A stretch of 15,841 bases of DNA, taken from assembly GCA_023388605.1 (NCBI GenBank), contig JAEWFX010000059.1, forward strand, positions 1 to 15,841, given 5' to 3'. Each line of letters begins with the position of its first letter. Positions within the stretch are counted from its first letter, which is position 1. The stretch comes from Bacillota bacterium (GTDB lineage: Bacteria; Bacillota; Clostridia; Saccharofermentanales; DTU023). Position numbers and translations under genes: made by a program. Shown here piece by piece: positions 7,353-14,592 of this stretch. The notes under the pieces are model-generated. The model had not been told where the DNA came from and searched no databases. It was given only the letters and a program-made list of their open reading frames with translations.

Positions 7353-7380
7353 TTGACTCTATTCGATAAAGATGTAAAAT
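7353..7380 (+). promoter_or_regulatory. Promoter of rpmB
   Basis: A -35 box TTGACT (7353-7358) is followed after 16 bp by a -10 box TAAAAT (7375-7380). This would start transcription near 7387, giving a leader of about 68 bases before the rpmB ATG. A second possible promoter downstream is TTGCCC (7387-7392), 18 bp, then TAATAT (7411-7416) with a TGC extended -10. Its -10 lies within an imperfect palindrome at 7407-7422. Confidence 0.6.
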
Positions 7381-7454
7381 AGGTAATTGCCCGTTAGTGA
7401 CTATCTGTGCTAATATTGGCACGTTGCTCATAAATTTATTAGGAGGTGTAAGAG

Positions 7455-7652
7455 ATGGCAAAATGTGACATCTGCAGCAAAGATATGTTTTTTGGACGCA
7501 AGATCAGAATCACTCGTTCACAGATCTCTCGTCGTGCAAAGACTCGTCAAAAAGCTAATGTAAAGCGTGTGCACGTTATTGTTGACGGTGTTCCTAAAAC
7601 AATGAATGTATGTACTCGATGCCTCCGTTCTGGCGCCGTTAAAAGAGCTTAA
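7455..7652 (+). CDS. rpmB: Ribosomal protein bL28, four-cysteine form
   Basis: A 65-residue basic protein of the large ribosomal subunit. It has the family pattern MAKCDIC at the start and NVCTRCLRSGAVKRA at the end. The two CxxC pairs (Cys4/Cys7 and Cys53/Cys56) make this the zinc-binding C+ form, which in bacteria that carry both types is replaced by a cysteine-free paralogue under zinc limitation. The length is normal. The ribosome binding site AGGAGGTG (7441-7448) is very strong, as expected for a highly expressed gene. No terminator follows. The tRNA promoter starts nine bases after the stop codon, so read-through into the tRNAs is likely. Confidence 0.97.
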   Translation: MAKCDICSKDMFFGRKIRITRSQISRRAKTRQKANVKRVHVIVDGVPKTMNVCTRCLRSGAVKRA

Positions 7653-7660
7653 GAAACAGG

Positions 7661-7690
7661 TTGACAGTCCAACTTTTCAAATGCTATCAT
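7661..7690 (+). promoter_or_regulatory. tRNA promoter
   Basis: A perfect -35 TTGACA (7661-7666), an 18-bp spacer ending in TGC (7682-7684, extended -10), and TATCAT (7685-7690). Transcription would start near 7697, only a few bases before the mature 5' end of tRNA-Met at 7703. This is typical of strong stable-RNA promoters. Confidence 0.75.
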
Positions 7691-7702
7691 TGCTAGGCAC
7701 TT

Positions 7703-7779
7703 GGCGGCGTAGCTTAGTTGGTCATAGCGTCCGGTTCATACCCGGAAGGTCATAAGTTCGAATCTTATCGCCGCCACCA
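7703..7779 (+). tRNA. tRNA-Met (anticodon CAT)
   Basis: The cloverleaf folds fully. The acceptor stem is GGCGGCG (7703-7709) with CGCCGCC (7769-7775). The D arm closes with GCT/AGC. The anticodon stem is TCCGG/CCGGA with loop TTCATAC, giving anticodon CAT at 7737-7739. The T stem is ATAAG/CTTAT with loop TTCGAAT, followed by discriminator A and an encoded CCA (7777-7779). Position 1 pairs with 72 (G-C), which excludes initiator tRNA. The loop context GGTTCATACCC matches elongator Met better than the lysidine-modified Ile tRNA, though CAT alone cannot settle it. The D stem is slightly weak (GCTT where GCTC is usual). Confidence 0.92.
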
Positions 7780-7783
7780 TCAT

Positions 7784-7858
7784 GGCCCGTTGGTCAAGAG
7801 GTTAAGACATCACCCTTTCACGGTGGAATCAGGGGTTCGATTCCCCTACGGGTCACCA
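7784..7858 (+). tRNA. tRNA-Glu (anticodon TTC)
   Basis: The acceptor stem is GGCCCGT (7784-7790) with ACGGGTC (7848-7854), including one G-T wobble pair. The anticodon stem TCACC/GGTGG holds the loop CTTTCAC with anticodon TTC at 7817-7819. The T stem AGGGG/CCCCT has loop TTCGATT. The discriminator is A and the encoded CCA is 7856-7858. Only four bases separate it from tRNA-Met, so both are processed from one transcript that ends at the terminator directly downstream. Confidence 0.94.
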
Positions 7859-7889
7859 AGGAGTTGTTCATACAACTCCTTTTTCTTTT
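7859..7889 (+). terminator. Rho-independent terminator of the rpmB-tRNA unit
   Basis: A perfect 9-bp stem, AGGAGTTGT (7859-7867) and ACAACTCCT (7872-7880), with loop TCAT and a tail of TTTTCTTTT (7881-7889). It begins one base after the tRNA-Glu CCA. Confidence 0.9.
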
Positions 7890-8000
7890 GCCAAAAATAT
7901 TGTCAGTGCTAAGATTTCAGACTTACTTTCCCTTTTTTCTTTATAAATCAGCATGTTTGGTTTATTATTCATTTTGTGAAGTTACACATTAGGAGGAATC

Positions 8001-8747
8001 ATGAAAAAACTAGTTTTGATTCGCCATGGACAGAGCGAATGGAATAAAGAAAATCTCTTCACCGGCTGGACTGATGTAGAACTTTCTGAACAGGGTCGTG
8101 AAGAGGCTCGCCGCGGCGGTAAACAATTGCTCGCTGACGGTTACGATTTTGATGTCTGCTATACTTCTTATCTGAAACGTGCCATCCACACTTTGAATTT
8201 GGTATTAGAAGAGTTAGACCGCGAGTGGTTACCCGTCTACAAGGGCTGGCAACTCAATGAACGTCACTACGGTGCTCTTCAAGGATTGAACAAGGCTGAA
8301 ACCGCAGCTAAGTACGGCGAAGATCAAGTTCTGGTCTGGCGTCGTTCTTTCGGTACTCCGCCACCAGAATTAGAAGAAGACGACGAACGCAATCCTCGTA
8401 ATCAAGAACAATATCGTGGTATCGACACCGATCTTCTTCCTCTCCACGAGAGCCTCAAAGATACCATCGCACGTGTAGTACCCTACTTCGAACAGATCAT
8501 TAAGCCTGACATGATGGAAGGCAAGCGTGTTCTGATCGCCGCCCACGGCAATTCTCTGCGTGCTCTGGTCAAGTATTTTGAAGATCTGAGTGACGAGGAG
8601 ATCATCTCTGTCAATATACCCACTGGTGTACCTTTGGTCTATGAGTTCGACGATGAATTCAAATTCATCAAGAAATACTATCTCGGTGACCGTGAGGCTA
8701 TTGAAGCTGAGATGAAAAAAGTAGCTGAACAAGGCAAAGCTAAATAG
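8001..8747 (+). CDS. gpmA: 2,3-bisphosphoglycerate-dependent phosphoglycerate mutase
   Basis: A 248-residue cytosolic glycolytic enzyme that interconverts 3- and 2-phosphoglycerate through a phosphohistidine. The histidine phosphatase fold is clear: the phosphorylated His9 lies in LIRHGQSEWN, Glu87 in NERHYGALQG is the acid/base residue, and His182 in AHGNSLRAL is the second catalytic histidine. Length and the LFTGWTDVELSEQG and RSFGTPPP landmarks are those of the cofactor-dependent family, not the shorter CobC-like phosphatases. The ribosome binding site is AGGAGG (7991-7996). The gene ends with tandem TAG-TAA stops. It lies between the tRNA terminator and flavodoxin; with no terminator after it, some read-through into flavodoxin is possible. 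Confidence 0.97.
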   Translation: MKKLVLIRHGQSEWNKENLFTGWTDVELSEQGREEARRGGKQLLADGYDFDVCYTSYLKRAIHTLNLVLEELDREWLPVYKGWQLNERHYGALQGLNKAETAAKYGEDQVLVWRRSFGTPPPELEEDDERNPRNQEQYRGIDTDLLPLHESLKDTIARVVPYFEQIIKPDMMEGKRVLIAAHGNSLRALVKYFEDLSDEEIISVNIPTGVPLVYEFDDEFKFIKKYYLGDREAIEAEMKKVAEQGKAK

Positions 8748-8783
8748 TAACAAACTGCACTGAACGAACATTTGCTACCCACG

Positions 8784-8821
8784 TATCACATTGCCACCCG
8801 TTCTAGACACTGTGATATGCT
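8784..8821 (+). promoter_or_regulatory. Candidate flavodoxin promoter flanked by an inverted repeat
   Basis: TTGCCA (8791-8796) and an extended -10, TGA-TATGCT (-10 hexamer 8816-8821), are spaced 19 bp apart, which is long. A 7-bp inverted repeat, TATCACA (8784-8790) and TGTGATA (8811-8817), brackets the -35 and overlaps the -10. That placement would suit a repressor dimer. The promoter call is tentative. Confidence 0.35.
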
Positions 8822-8846
8822 AGATAAAAAAAGTTAGGAGATTACT

Positions 8847-9275
8847 ATGAAATCTGTAGGATTAGTATATTGGTCAGGCGGCGGCAACACCGAAGCCATG
8901 GCAGAAGCTCTCAAAGAAGGTTTCACAGCTGCTGGAGCTGATCTCTATTTTTCACCTGTCGGCGAAGCAGATGCAGCAGAATTTTTCAGCAAGGATCTAT
9001 TGGTTTTAGGTTCACCTGCTTGTGGTACTGAAGAGATAGACGACACCGAGATGCAGCCATTTATCGATGACAATGCAGATTCCTTCAACGGTAAAGATCT
9101 CTTCCTCTTCGGTTCTTTCGGCTGGGGCGGCGGACAATTCGCTCAGGACTGGAAAGATCGCATGGAAAGTGATCACAGTGCTAATGTCGTCGCAGATCCC
9201 ATCACCTGCTTAGAAGCTCCCGAAGACGATACTCTCAACGAGCTCAAAGCTAAGGCTGAGGAATTAGTTAAGTAA
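8847..9275 (+). CDS. Flavodoxin, short-chain clostridial type
   Basis: A 142-residue acidic FMN-binding electron carrier in the cytosol. The phosphate loop is YWSGGGNTEAM (8-18), where the usual Thr of SGTGNTE is Gly. The two FMN-flanking loops are visible as GSPACGTE (55-62) and GSFGWGGGQ (89-97), the latter with the expected aromatic pair. The architecture and length closely match short-chain flavodoxins such as that of Clostridium beijerinckii. A TAGGAG ribosome binding site lies at 8835-8840. The gene runs towards the rnf operon and shares a terminator with it. Flavodoxin can replace ferredoxin under iron limitation, so it may donate electrons to Rnf, but that is inference. Confidence 0.92.
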   Translation: MKSVGLVYWSGGGNTEAMAEALKEGFTAAGADLYFSPVGEADAAEFFSKDLLVLGSPACGTEEIDDTEMQPFIDDNADSFNGKDLFLFGSFGWGGGQFAQDWKDRMESDHSANVVADPITCLEAPEDDTLNELKAKAEELVK

Positions 9276-9287
9276 TTTATTTAAATC

Positions 9288-9316
9288 AAAAGCACCGTCT
9301 GTGACGGTGCTTTTTT
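9288..9316. terminator. Bidirectional terminator between flavodoxin and rnfB
   Basis: A 12-bp stem counting the flanking A-T pairs: core GCACCGTC (9292-9299) and GACGGTGC (9303-9310) with loop TGT. It is followed by six T on the plus strand and by TTTT on the minus strand. It can end flavodoxin transcripts from the left and rnf operon transcripts from the right. Confidence 0.92.
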
Positions 9317-9358
9317 CTTGCCTAAAACTCTAGGGATATCACATTGAAATGCTAATAT

Positions 9359-10231
9359 CTAAACTGCTGCTTCCTGTACTTTTTCTATGAAGTGTAATCC
9401 GCTGACAATAGCTGATGTCGGGCAAACACCGACGCAAGCACCACAGTGCACACATTTCTCAGGATCGATTACAGCCAGATTATCTTGCATGGTGATGGCA
9501 CCATATTCACAGGCCTTGTTGCAACGGCGACAACCGATACAACCAATATCACAGACATTTCGCACACGATTACCTGGGTCTGGATTGCTACAGGCAACAC
9601 GCACCAGCTTCTCATACTTAGGTAGCAGTGAAATCAAGCTCTTCGGACAGGCTTTGACACACTGACCACACGCTGTGCAGTTATCAGGATTGATGTGGAC
9701 GATACCGTCTCTGAGTTCCATCGCATTGAAATCACAGACACGAGTACAATCACCAAAACCCAAGCAGCCATACACACATGAATTAGGGCCAGCAAAGAGC
9801 TGCGTAGCTGATTGACAACTAAGTGAGCCTCGATATTCATAGCGTTTCTGCGTATGGTTACAAGTACCTTGACAGGCCAGACGTGCCACTTTAGGCACGT
9901 AGTTCGGTGTTTCTTGTCCCAGATAATCTGCGAGATCTTTAGCGACAGATTTACCGCCTGGAGCACATTTGGTGCAATCGCAATCGACTCCATCTGCCAA
10001 CGCTTGTGCATAACCAGAACATCCTGAATATCCGCAGCCACCACAGTTGACACCAGGCAGTTTTTCTAATAATTCCTCAAATCGTTGATCCACAGGTACA
10101 GCGAAGACCTTGAAGATAATGACTATCACCACACCTAGTACTGCAGCGATACCTGCCACTATACCTGAAGGGAGCAAAACATCCTTAAACGAGAAACTAT
10201 TGAGGAGAAAAGCAGTGATTTGAGCTAACAT
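9359..10231 (-). CDS. rnfB: Rnf complex subunit RnfB (polyferredoxin)
   Basis: A 290-residue iron-sulfur subunit that takes electrons from reduced ferredoxin into the Rnf complex. One N-terminal membrane anchor (about 20-43) is followed by the RnfB-specific cluster domain with Cys63, Cys66 and Cys71 in GVNCGGCGYSGC and Cys84/86/89 in DCDCTKCAPGG. That region has more cysteines than the common single one before PPGG. Then come CVYGCLGFGDCTRVC (152-166), CTACGQCVKACP, CIGCRRCNKAC and CVHCGACVGVCP, the pattern of several [4Fe-4S] clusters. The clostridial length (about 270-330) fits. The ribosome binding site AAGGAGGT is strong. It is the last gene of the operon, 11 bp after rnfA, and a terminator lies 43 bp downstream. 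Confidence 0.95.
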   Translation of the reverse strand: MLAQITAFLLNSFSFKDVLLPSGIVAGIAAVLGVVIVIIFKVFAVPVDQRFEELLEKLPGVNCGGCGYSGCSGYAQALADGVDCDCTKCAPGGKSVAKDLADYLGQETPNYVPKVARLACQGTCNHTQKRYEYRGSLSCQSATQLFAGPNSCVYGCLGFGDCTRVCDFNAMELRDGIVHINPDNCTACGQCVKACPKSLISLLPKYEKLVRVACSNPDPGNRVRNVCDIGCIGCRRCNKACEYGAITMQDNLAVIDPEKCVHCGACVGVCPTSAIVSGLHFIEKVQEAAV

Positions 10232-10242
10232 TTCCTACCTCC

Positions 10243-10833
10243 TTACCCGAACAAATTCTCGATTACGCCCTTAAAGCCGAAAAATGATACAGAGACGATG
10301 CCCGCAGAGATCAAGGCGAGCGGAATACCCTGTAAGAACTTCGGCGGATTAGTCTGGGCAAGTTTTTCACGGACACCTGCAAATAAGAACATAGCAACTA
10401 AATAACCTAGACCTGCACCCAAGCCATTAGCTAAGGCCTCCAGGAAATTATAGCTTTTGTCGATGTTGATAAACATCACACCGAGAATGGCGCAGTTCGT
10501 GGTGATCAAGGGTAAGAAAATACCCATAGCTCTATAGAGTGGCGGCATAGTCTTGCGGACAATGGCTTCAATCGCTTGTACCGTAGAAGCGATGACGAGA
10601 ATAAACACCACATTCTGCAGATATCCCATATTGAAAGGAGCTAGTATGAAGTGATAAATAGGCCAAGTAACTGCAGTTGCCACCAGCATAACAAAGGTGA
10701 CTGCATAACTCATACCCATTGAATTTTTGAGATTTTTAGTCAATCCGAGGAATGAGCAAATACCTAAGAACTTAGATAATACTAAGTTATCGACTAGTAT
10801 AGAGCTCAGTAAAATCATAAAGAAAATTTTCAT
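10243..10833 (-). CDS. rnfA: Rnf complex subunit RnfA
   Basis: A 196-residue integral membrane protein with six predicted helices. It pairs with RnfE to hold the [2Fe-2S] centre within the membrane. The expected ligand cysteines are Cys26 in LGICSFLG and Cys114 in TTNCAILGV, and these two short motifs repeat in RnfE as in all Rnf/NQR pairs. The length is normal. Its ATG overlaps the rnfE stop in an ATGA junction (10830-10833), and GGGGGAG lies just upstream inside rnfE. This indicates coupled translation. Confidence 0.96.
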   Translation of the reverse strand: MKIFFMILLSSILVDNLVLSKFLGICSFLGLTKNLKNSMGMSYAVTFVMLVATAVTWPIYHFILAPFNMGYLQNVVFILVIASTVQAIEAIVRKTMPPLYRAMGIFLPLITTNCAILGVMFINIDKSYNFLEALANGLGAGLGYLVAMFLFAGVREKLAQTNPPKFLQGIPLALISAGIVSVSFFGFKGVIENLFG

Positions 10834-11654
10834 CTTACTCCCCCTTCTTCTGACTTAGGAGTTTTAGGTAGGTCGGGAGACTTCATAGCTGGCTCTACCT
10901 TCGTTGTAGATTGGGCGGTCATATGTTGAGCCTTCGCGATCTCAGCCATAGTTTTACCTACACAACCACCACAGTTACCGATTCCTTGTCCAGCTATCAC
11001 GCAGTGTGGAATATCTTCATCTAAAACAGCGGACTCTGGACGATCAGCATAGAGCTTTTTGCTGGCACGTTGAGCGATAGCCAAGAGCAGACCATAGGCG
11101 ATGAAGCCACCAGGCGGCAAAATGAAGATTAAGAGAGGTTGCAGAGTATAATCACCACCCAGGTGTGGGATCGCTTGATCGAAGAGTGTGCCGTTACCTA
11201 GCAACTCGCGTATACCACCGATCAGAGTGAGGGCTCCGGTAAAACCAAGACCCATACCCAGACCATCCATGACTGAGACGAAAGGAGTATTTTTGCCTGC
11301 AAAAGCTTCAGCACGTCCGAGGATAATACAGTTAACTGTGATCAAGGGGATGAAGATACCGAGAGTTTGGTTGAGTGCAGGAATATATGCCTCTAACAAG
11401 AATTGTAGGATGGTGACAAAGCTGGCGATGATGGTGATATAGGCAGGTATACGAACCTTATCTGGTATCAAATTACGCAATAAGGAGATTACCAGGTTGG
11501 AACAGATCAAAACAAAGGTCGCGGCCAAACCCATGCCCATACCGTTCAACAAGCTTGTGGTGACTGCGAGCGAGGGACAAGCTCCGAGCATCAATACCAA
11601 CAAGGCATTTTCTTGTAGTAGACCGCGTTTGAAAATTTTAATAGCTTGTTTCAT
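10830..11654 (-). CDS. rnfE: Rnf complex subunit RnfE with cysteine-bearing C-terminal extension
   Basis: A 274-residue membrane subunit homologous to RnfA, with six helices in about the first 200 residues and the [2Fe-2S] ligands Cys26 (LGACPSLA) and Cys109 (TVNCIILGRAEAF). RnfE is usually about 200-235 residues. Here a soluble tail of some 70 residues follows, first basic (RASKKLYADR), then HCVIAGQGIGNCGGCVGKTM with Cys218, Cys228 and Cys231, then a Lys/Pro/Thr-rich end. The GNCGGC segment resembles the second half of a BFD/NifU-type [2Fe-2S] motif; this is an impression, not an alignment. The start overlaps the rnfG stop by ATGA (11651-11654), with AGGAGGT upstream. Confidence 0.94.
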   Translation of the reverse strand: MKQAIKIFKRGLLQENALLVLMLGACPSLAVTTSLLNGMGMGLAATFVLICSNLVISLLRNLIPDKVRIPAYITIIASFVTILQFLLEAYIPALNQTLGIFIPLITVNCIILGRAEAFAGKNTPFVSVMDGLGMGLGFTGALTLIGGIRELLGNGTLFDQAIPHLGGDYTLQPLLIFILPPGGFIAYGLLLAIAQRASKKLYADRPESAVLDEDIPHCVIAGQGIGNCGGCVGKTMAEIAKAQHMTAQSTTKVEPAMKSPDLPKTPKSEEGGVR

Positions 11655-12259
11655 CGAGTACCTCCTGCCACGGCTTGCCAGGCATCACAGGCGATATTGA
11701 TGGACTGCGAGACGGCTTCAGATGAAATCGTCGCACCTGAGACAGCATCGATTTTCTTATATTCAGGATTGTTGCGAGCAGAATAGCGATCAGTTGCCGA
11801 TAATTCATTGAACTGATTGCGGAAGCTATCATTCTCTACTTTCTTACCGAGACCAGCAGTCTCAGAATTATCGAGTATTCTTACACCGACTATTTTACCC
11901 TCTGTGTTGATGCCGACCATGACATTGACTAAACCGCCATAGCCAGGCGCATTGGATTCAGCGATGTAACCTAGCTCTTGACCCGATTGATCTGTAACTT
12001 GAGCGAGAGCAGTGAGGTTGCCAGTTTCTGGTTGCAGATCAGCGACGTCTAACTCAGAGAAATCTTTACCTTCTGGGAAGAGCAGCTGACGGTTTTGGGT
12101 GATCTTCAGCATACGTTGCTGTTCTCTCGCTTCGGCGGTTATACCGTTGATCAAGGCGAGCAAAAGAGTACAGATAGTACAAGCTACAATCAAAACGATC
12201 ACCGGGAAAGGCCCACGATTGAGGGCAGCTTTAGTGCTAGAATTTTTGGTTTTGGACAC
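11651..12259 (-). CDS. rnfG: Rnf complex subunit RnfG (covalent FMN)
   Basis: A flavoprotein subunit of about 202 residues anchored by one N-terminal helix (about 17-39 from the GTG start), with its FMN-binding domain facing outside. The FMN attachment motif is SGAT in DAVSGATISSEAV, with the Thr as the phosphoester site. GYGGLVNVMVGI and SETAGLGKKV are also typical. A frame open from a TTG at 12274 would add five residues. I choose the GTG at 12259 because GGAGG overlaps the TTG codon and is correctly spaced for the GTG. From there it overlaps the end of rnfD by 23 bp, in line with the coupled rnfG-rnfE and rnfE-rnfA junctions. Confidence 0.93.
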   Translation of the reverse strand: MSKTKNSSTKAALNRGPFPVIVLIVACTICTLLLALINGITAEAREQQRMLKITQNRQLLFPEGKDFSELDVADLQPETGNLTALAQVTDQSGQELGYIAESNAPGYGGLVNVMVGINTEGKIVGVRILDNSETAGLGKKVENDSFRNQFNELSATDRYSARNNPEYKKIDAVSGATISSEAVSQSINIACDAWQAVAGGTR

Positions 12260-13202
12260 TTTTTCTACCTCCAATCGGTTTTTGTTTGGTGATGCGATCT
12301 ATATGCGGTGTCAAAACATTCATCAAGAGGATCGCAAACGATACACCTTCAGCAGAATTACTGTAGATACGAATCAAGAAAGTGATCAGAGCACAGCCAA
12401 AGCCGAAGAGAATTTTCCCAGGTAAAGTGATGGGAGAGGTTACATAGTCAGTCGCCATGAAGAAGGCACCTAGTACCAATCCACCTGACAACAGGTGATA
12501 GATGGGATCTTGACCTGCCAACCAGACTAAGAGCATCACACAGCCAATATAGGTCAGAGGGATTGCAGGACCGATAATACGTCTGATCAGCAAGTAGGCC
12601 GCACCGATCAAAAGGGCGACGATGGAGACTTCACCGATCACGCCACCATGCTGACCTAAGAATAATTGCAGATAAGTAAAACTTCCCTCACCTTGTTTGA
12701 GAGCGGCTAGTGGAGTGGCTTGTGAGATCAAGTCGTATTGGCTCACAGCGGCTTTTCCCAACTGCACTACATCGTTGCGTACGAGGAAAGTAGTCATCTG
12801 GGCTGGGAATGACACCAAGAGAACAATACGTCCGAGAATGGCAGGATTGGCAAAATTCATACCTATGCCACCGAAGATTTGTTTGCCGATGACAATGGCA
12901 AAAAAGCTACCGACAGCTGCCATCCACAGCGGTAATCCAACTGGTAGATTAAAAGCTAGTAATATACCTGTGACAGCAGCAGAGAAATCTCCTAAAGTGT
13001 TTTCTCGCTTCATCAGTCTACGAGAACCCCACTCCCAAAAAAGACTGCTAGCTACGGTCACTACTATGAGCGCTATGGCTCGCGAACCGAAAATGAAATA
13101 AGACGCTACCATCGCCGGTACTAAGGCGATACATACGTCGAGCATAATACGCGAGGTCGTGATTTTGTCGCGTACATGTGGTGAAGCTGAAACTCTGAGC
13201 AT
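12237..13202 (-). CDS. rnfD: Rnf complex subunit RnfD (covalent FMN, membrane)
   Basis: A 321-residue integral membrane protein of the RnfD/NqrB family, about nine or ten helices, thought to take part in ion translocation. The N-terminal SASPHVRDKITTSRIMLDVCIALVPA is reduced to its key form SPH...IM..V.IAL.PA, which is diagnostic. The covalent FMN site is Thr163 in LISQATPLA, where many homologues read SGAT or SSAT. MATDYVTSP (240-248) and GMNFANPAILGR (114-125) are further family landmarks. AGGAGGTA precedes the ATG. The gene is 10 bp after rnfC. Whether Na+ or H+ is pumped cannot be read from the sequence with confidence. Confidence 0.95.
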   Translation of the reverse strand: MLRVSASPHVRDKITTSRIMLDVCIALVPAMVASYFIFGSRAIALIVVTVASSLFWEWGSRRLMKRENTLGDFSAAVTGILLAFNLPVGLPLWMAAVGSFFAIVIGKQIFGGIGMNFANPAILGRIVLLVSFPAQMTTFLVRNDVVQLGKAAVSQYDLISQATPLAALKQGEGSFTYLQLFLGQHGGVIGEVSIVALLIGAAYLLIRRIIGPAIPLTYIGCVMLLVWLAGQDPIYHLLSGGLVLGAFFMATDYVTSPITLPGKILFGFGCALITFLIRIYSNSAEGVSFAILLMNVLTPHIDRITKQKPIGGRKSVQNQKF

Positions 13203-13212
13203 CGCTACCTCC

Positions 13213-14547
13213 TTACGCTTTCTGCTGCTCGCGCAAACGCTGTTGATGTTGTCGGAAAACGGCCTTGCCGATACGGATATTCTGTACTAAGTAACGCTTG
13301 GCTGGACAGACAAAGGTACAGCAGCCACACTCAATACAATCCATGACAGACATCTCGGTCAGGATCTTGATATCGTGGGTGCGTCCTGCTTGATCCAACT
13401 CTGTAGGCATCAGGTACATCGGGCAAACACGTACGCAGCGACCACAGCGGATACAAGGTTGCTCTTCGGGGATCTGGGCGTCTTCTTCATCTAAAACTAG
13501 AATGGCGTTATTGTTCTTGATGATGGACATCTCGACACCATCGACTGCCACACCCATCATGGGGCCACCCATAATCACTTTTTTAGCTTTGTCGCGATAT
13601 CCTCCGGTCAACTGTACGATATCATCGATGCTCGCACCGATGGGTACATCATAGATACCAGGTGAGACAACCGCCGAGCCATCCAGGGTGATAAATTTCC
13701 TAGTCAGCGGCATGCCTGTCTGTAGATAGTGACCGATATAGCGTACCGTACCTATATTGAGAACTAGACAACCGACATCGTGAGGTAGACGACCAGACGG
13801 AACTTCTCGTCCAGTCAGCGTACGTATCATAACTTTTTCTGCACCTTGCGGATAACAAGCAGGTACTGTCTTGATGCTGATATCGAGACCAGATAGCAAG
13901 GAGGATTGTGAGATCACCTTCTCAATAACTTTGATCGCTTCGGGAGTGTTGACTTCCATACCGATAATGCAAGTCTTGATCTCACACAATTTCATAACTG
14001 TGGAGATACCGAGGCAGAGCTCCTCTAGACGATTACGCACAACGAACTCATCTGAAGTGATATAAGGCTCACACTCCATGCCGTTGATCAACAGTCTATC
14101 GATGGTTTTATCAGGTGGTGGATTGAGCTTGAAATGGGTGGGAAAACCTGCGCCACCCAAACCGACTAGACCAGCAGCTCTGACTGCATCGACCAACTCT
14201 TGTTTATTGGTAACTGTCGGTGGTTGAATAGATTCGTGCACTGTGAAAAGACCGTCGGACTCTATCTCGACCATCTCCATCATCGTGCCGTCACTTTTTA
14301 CTTGTGGTTTAACAGAAGTGACCGTACCAGAAACACTGGCGTGAATCGGTACGCTCATACCAGCTATCGGCTCACCGATCAACTGGCCGACCTTGACCTC
14401 TTCGCCCTTTTTGACACAAACCTTACACCCAGGACCGATCTGCATGGTCATAGGTATACGAACAGTCTTGATCTCGTTGATCACCTTGAGCTCAGACTCG
14501 CTCGTATGTTTGTTTGAGCGAGGGTGTACGCCACGCAACCCAAACAT
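13213..14547 (-). CDS. rnfC: Rnf complex subunit RnfC (NADH/FMN, 2x[4Fe-4S])
   Basis: A 444-residue peripheral subunit on the cytosolic side that reduces NAD+. In order it shows an N-terminal barrel-sandwich domain (about 30-95), the nucleotide/FMN-binding Rossmann-like region with GLGGAGFPTHFK (129-140) and INGMECEPYITSD, an SLBB domain (about 260-330), and a ferredoxin domain with CIRCGRCVRVCP (365-376) and CIECGCCTFVCP (404-415). It lacks the long Ala/Lys-rich C-terminal tail of proteobacterial RnfC, as is usual in clostridia. It is the first gene of the operon, with AAGGAGA ahead of the ATG and a promoter about 45 bp further upstream. Confidence 0.97.
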   Translation of the reverse strand: MFGLRGVHPRSNKHTSESELKVINEIKTVRIPMTMQIGPGCKVCVKKGEEVKVGQLIGEPIAGMSVPIHASVSGTVTSVKPQVKSDGTMMEMVEIESDGLFTVHESIQPPTVTNKQELVDAVRAAGLVGLGGAGFPTHFKLNPPPDKTIDRLLINGMECEPYITSDEFVVRNRLEELCLGISTVMKLCEIKTCIIGMEVNTPEAIKVIEKVISQSSLLSGLDISIKTVPACYPQGAEKVMIRTLTGREVPSGRLPHDVGCLVLNIGTVRYIGHYLQTGMPLTRKFITLDGSAVVSPGIYDVPIGASIDDIVQLTGGYRDKAKKVIMGGPMMGVAVDGVEMSIIKNNNAILVLDEEDAQIPEEQPCIRCGRCVRVCPMYLMPTELDQAGRTHDIKILTEMSVMDCIECGCCTFVCPAKRYLVQNIRIGKAVFRQHQQRLREQQKA

Positions 14548-14592
14548 ATGTTCTCCTTACTTACTTCGAAAAATCGAACTCTTTATTACCTC

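Noticed and set aside
7737..7739. Initiator tRNA-fMet identity for the CAT tRNA
   Set aside because: The first acceptor pair is G-C, whereas initiator tRNAs have an unpaired 1-72 position.
7718..7912. Plus-strand open frame of 64 codons
   Set aside because: It runs through tRNA-Met, tRNA-Glu and the terminator; these RNA genes explain the sequence.
8370..8771. Minus-strand frame of 133 codons antisense to gpmA
   Set aside because: gpmA has intact catalytic motifs and a strong ribosome binding site; the antisense frame is a by-product of its codon use.
12260..12274. TTG start for rnfG
   Set aside because: The TTG codon overlaps the GGAGG ribosome binding site that correctly serves the GTG at 12259.
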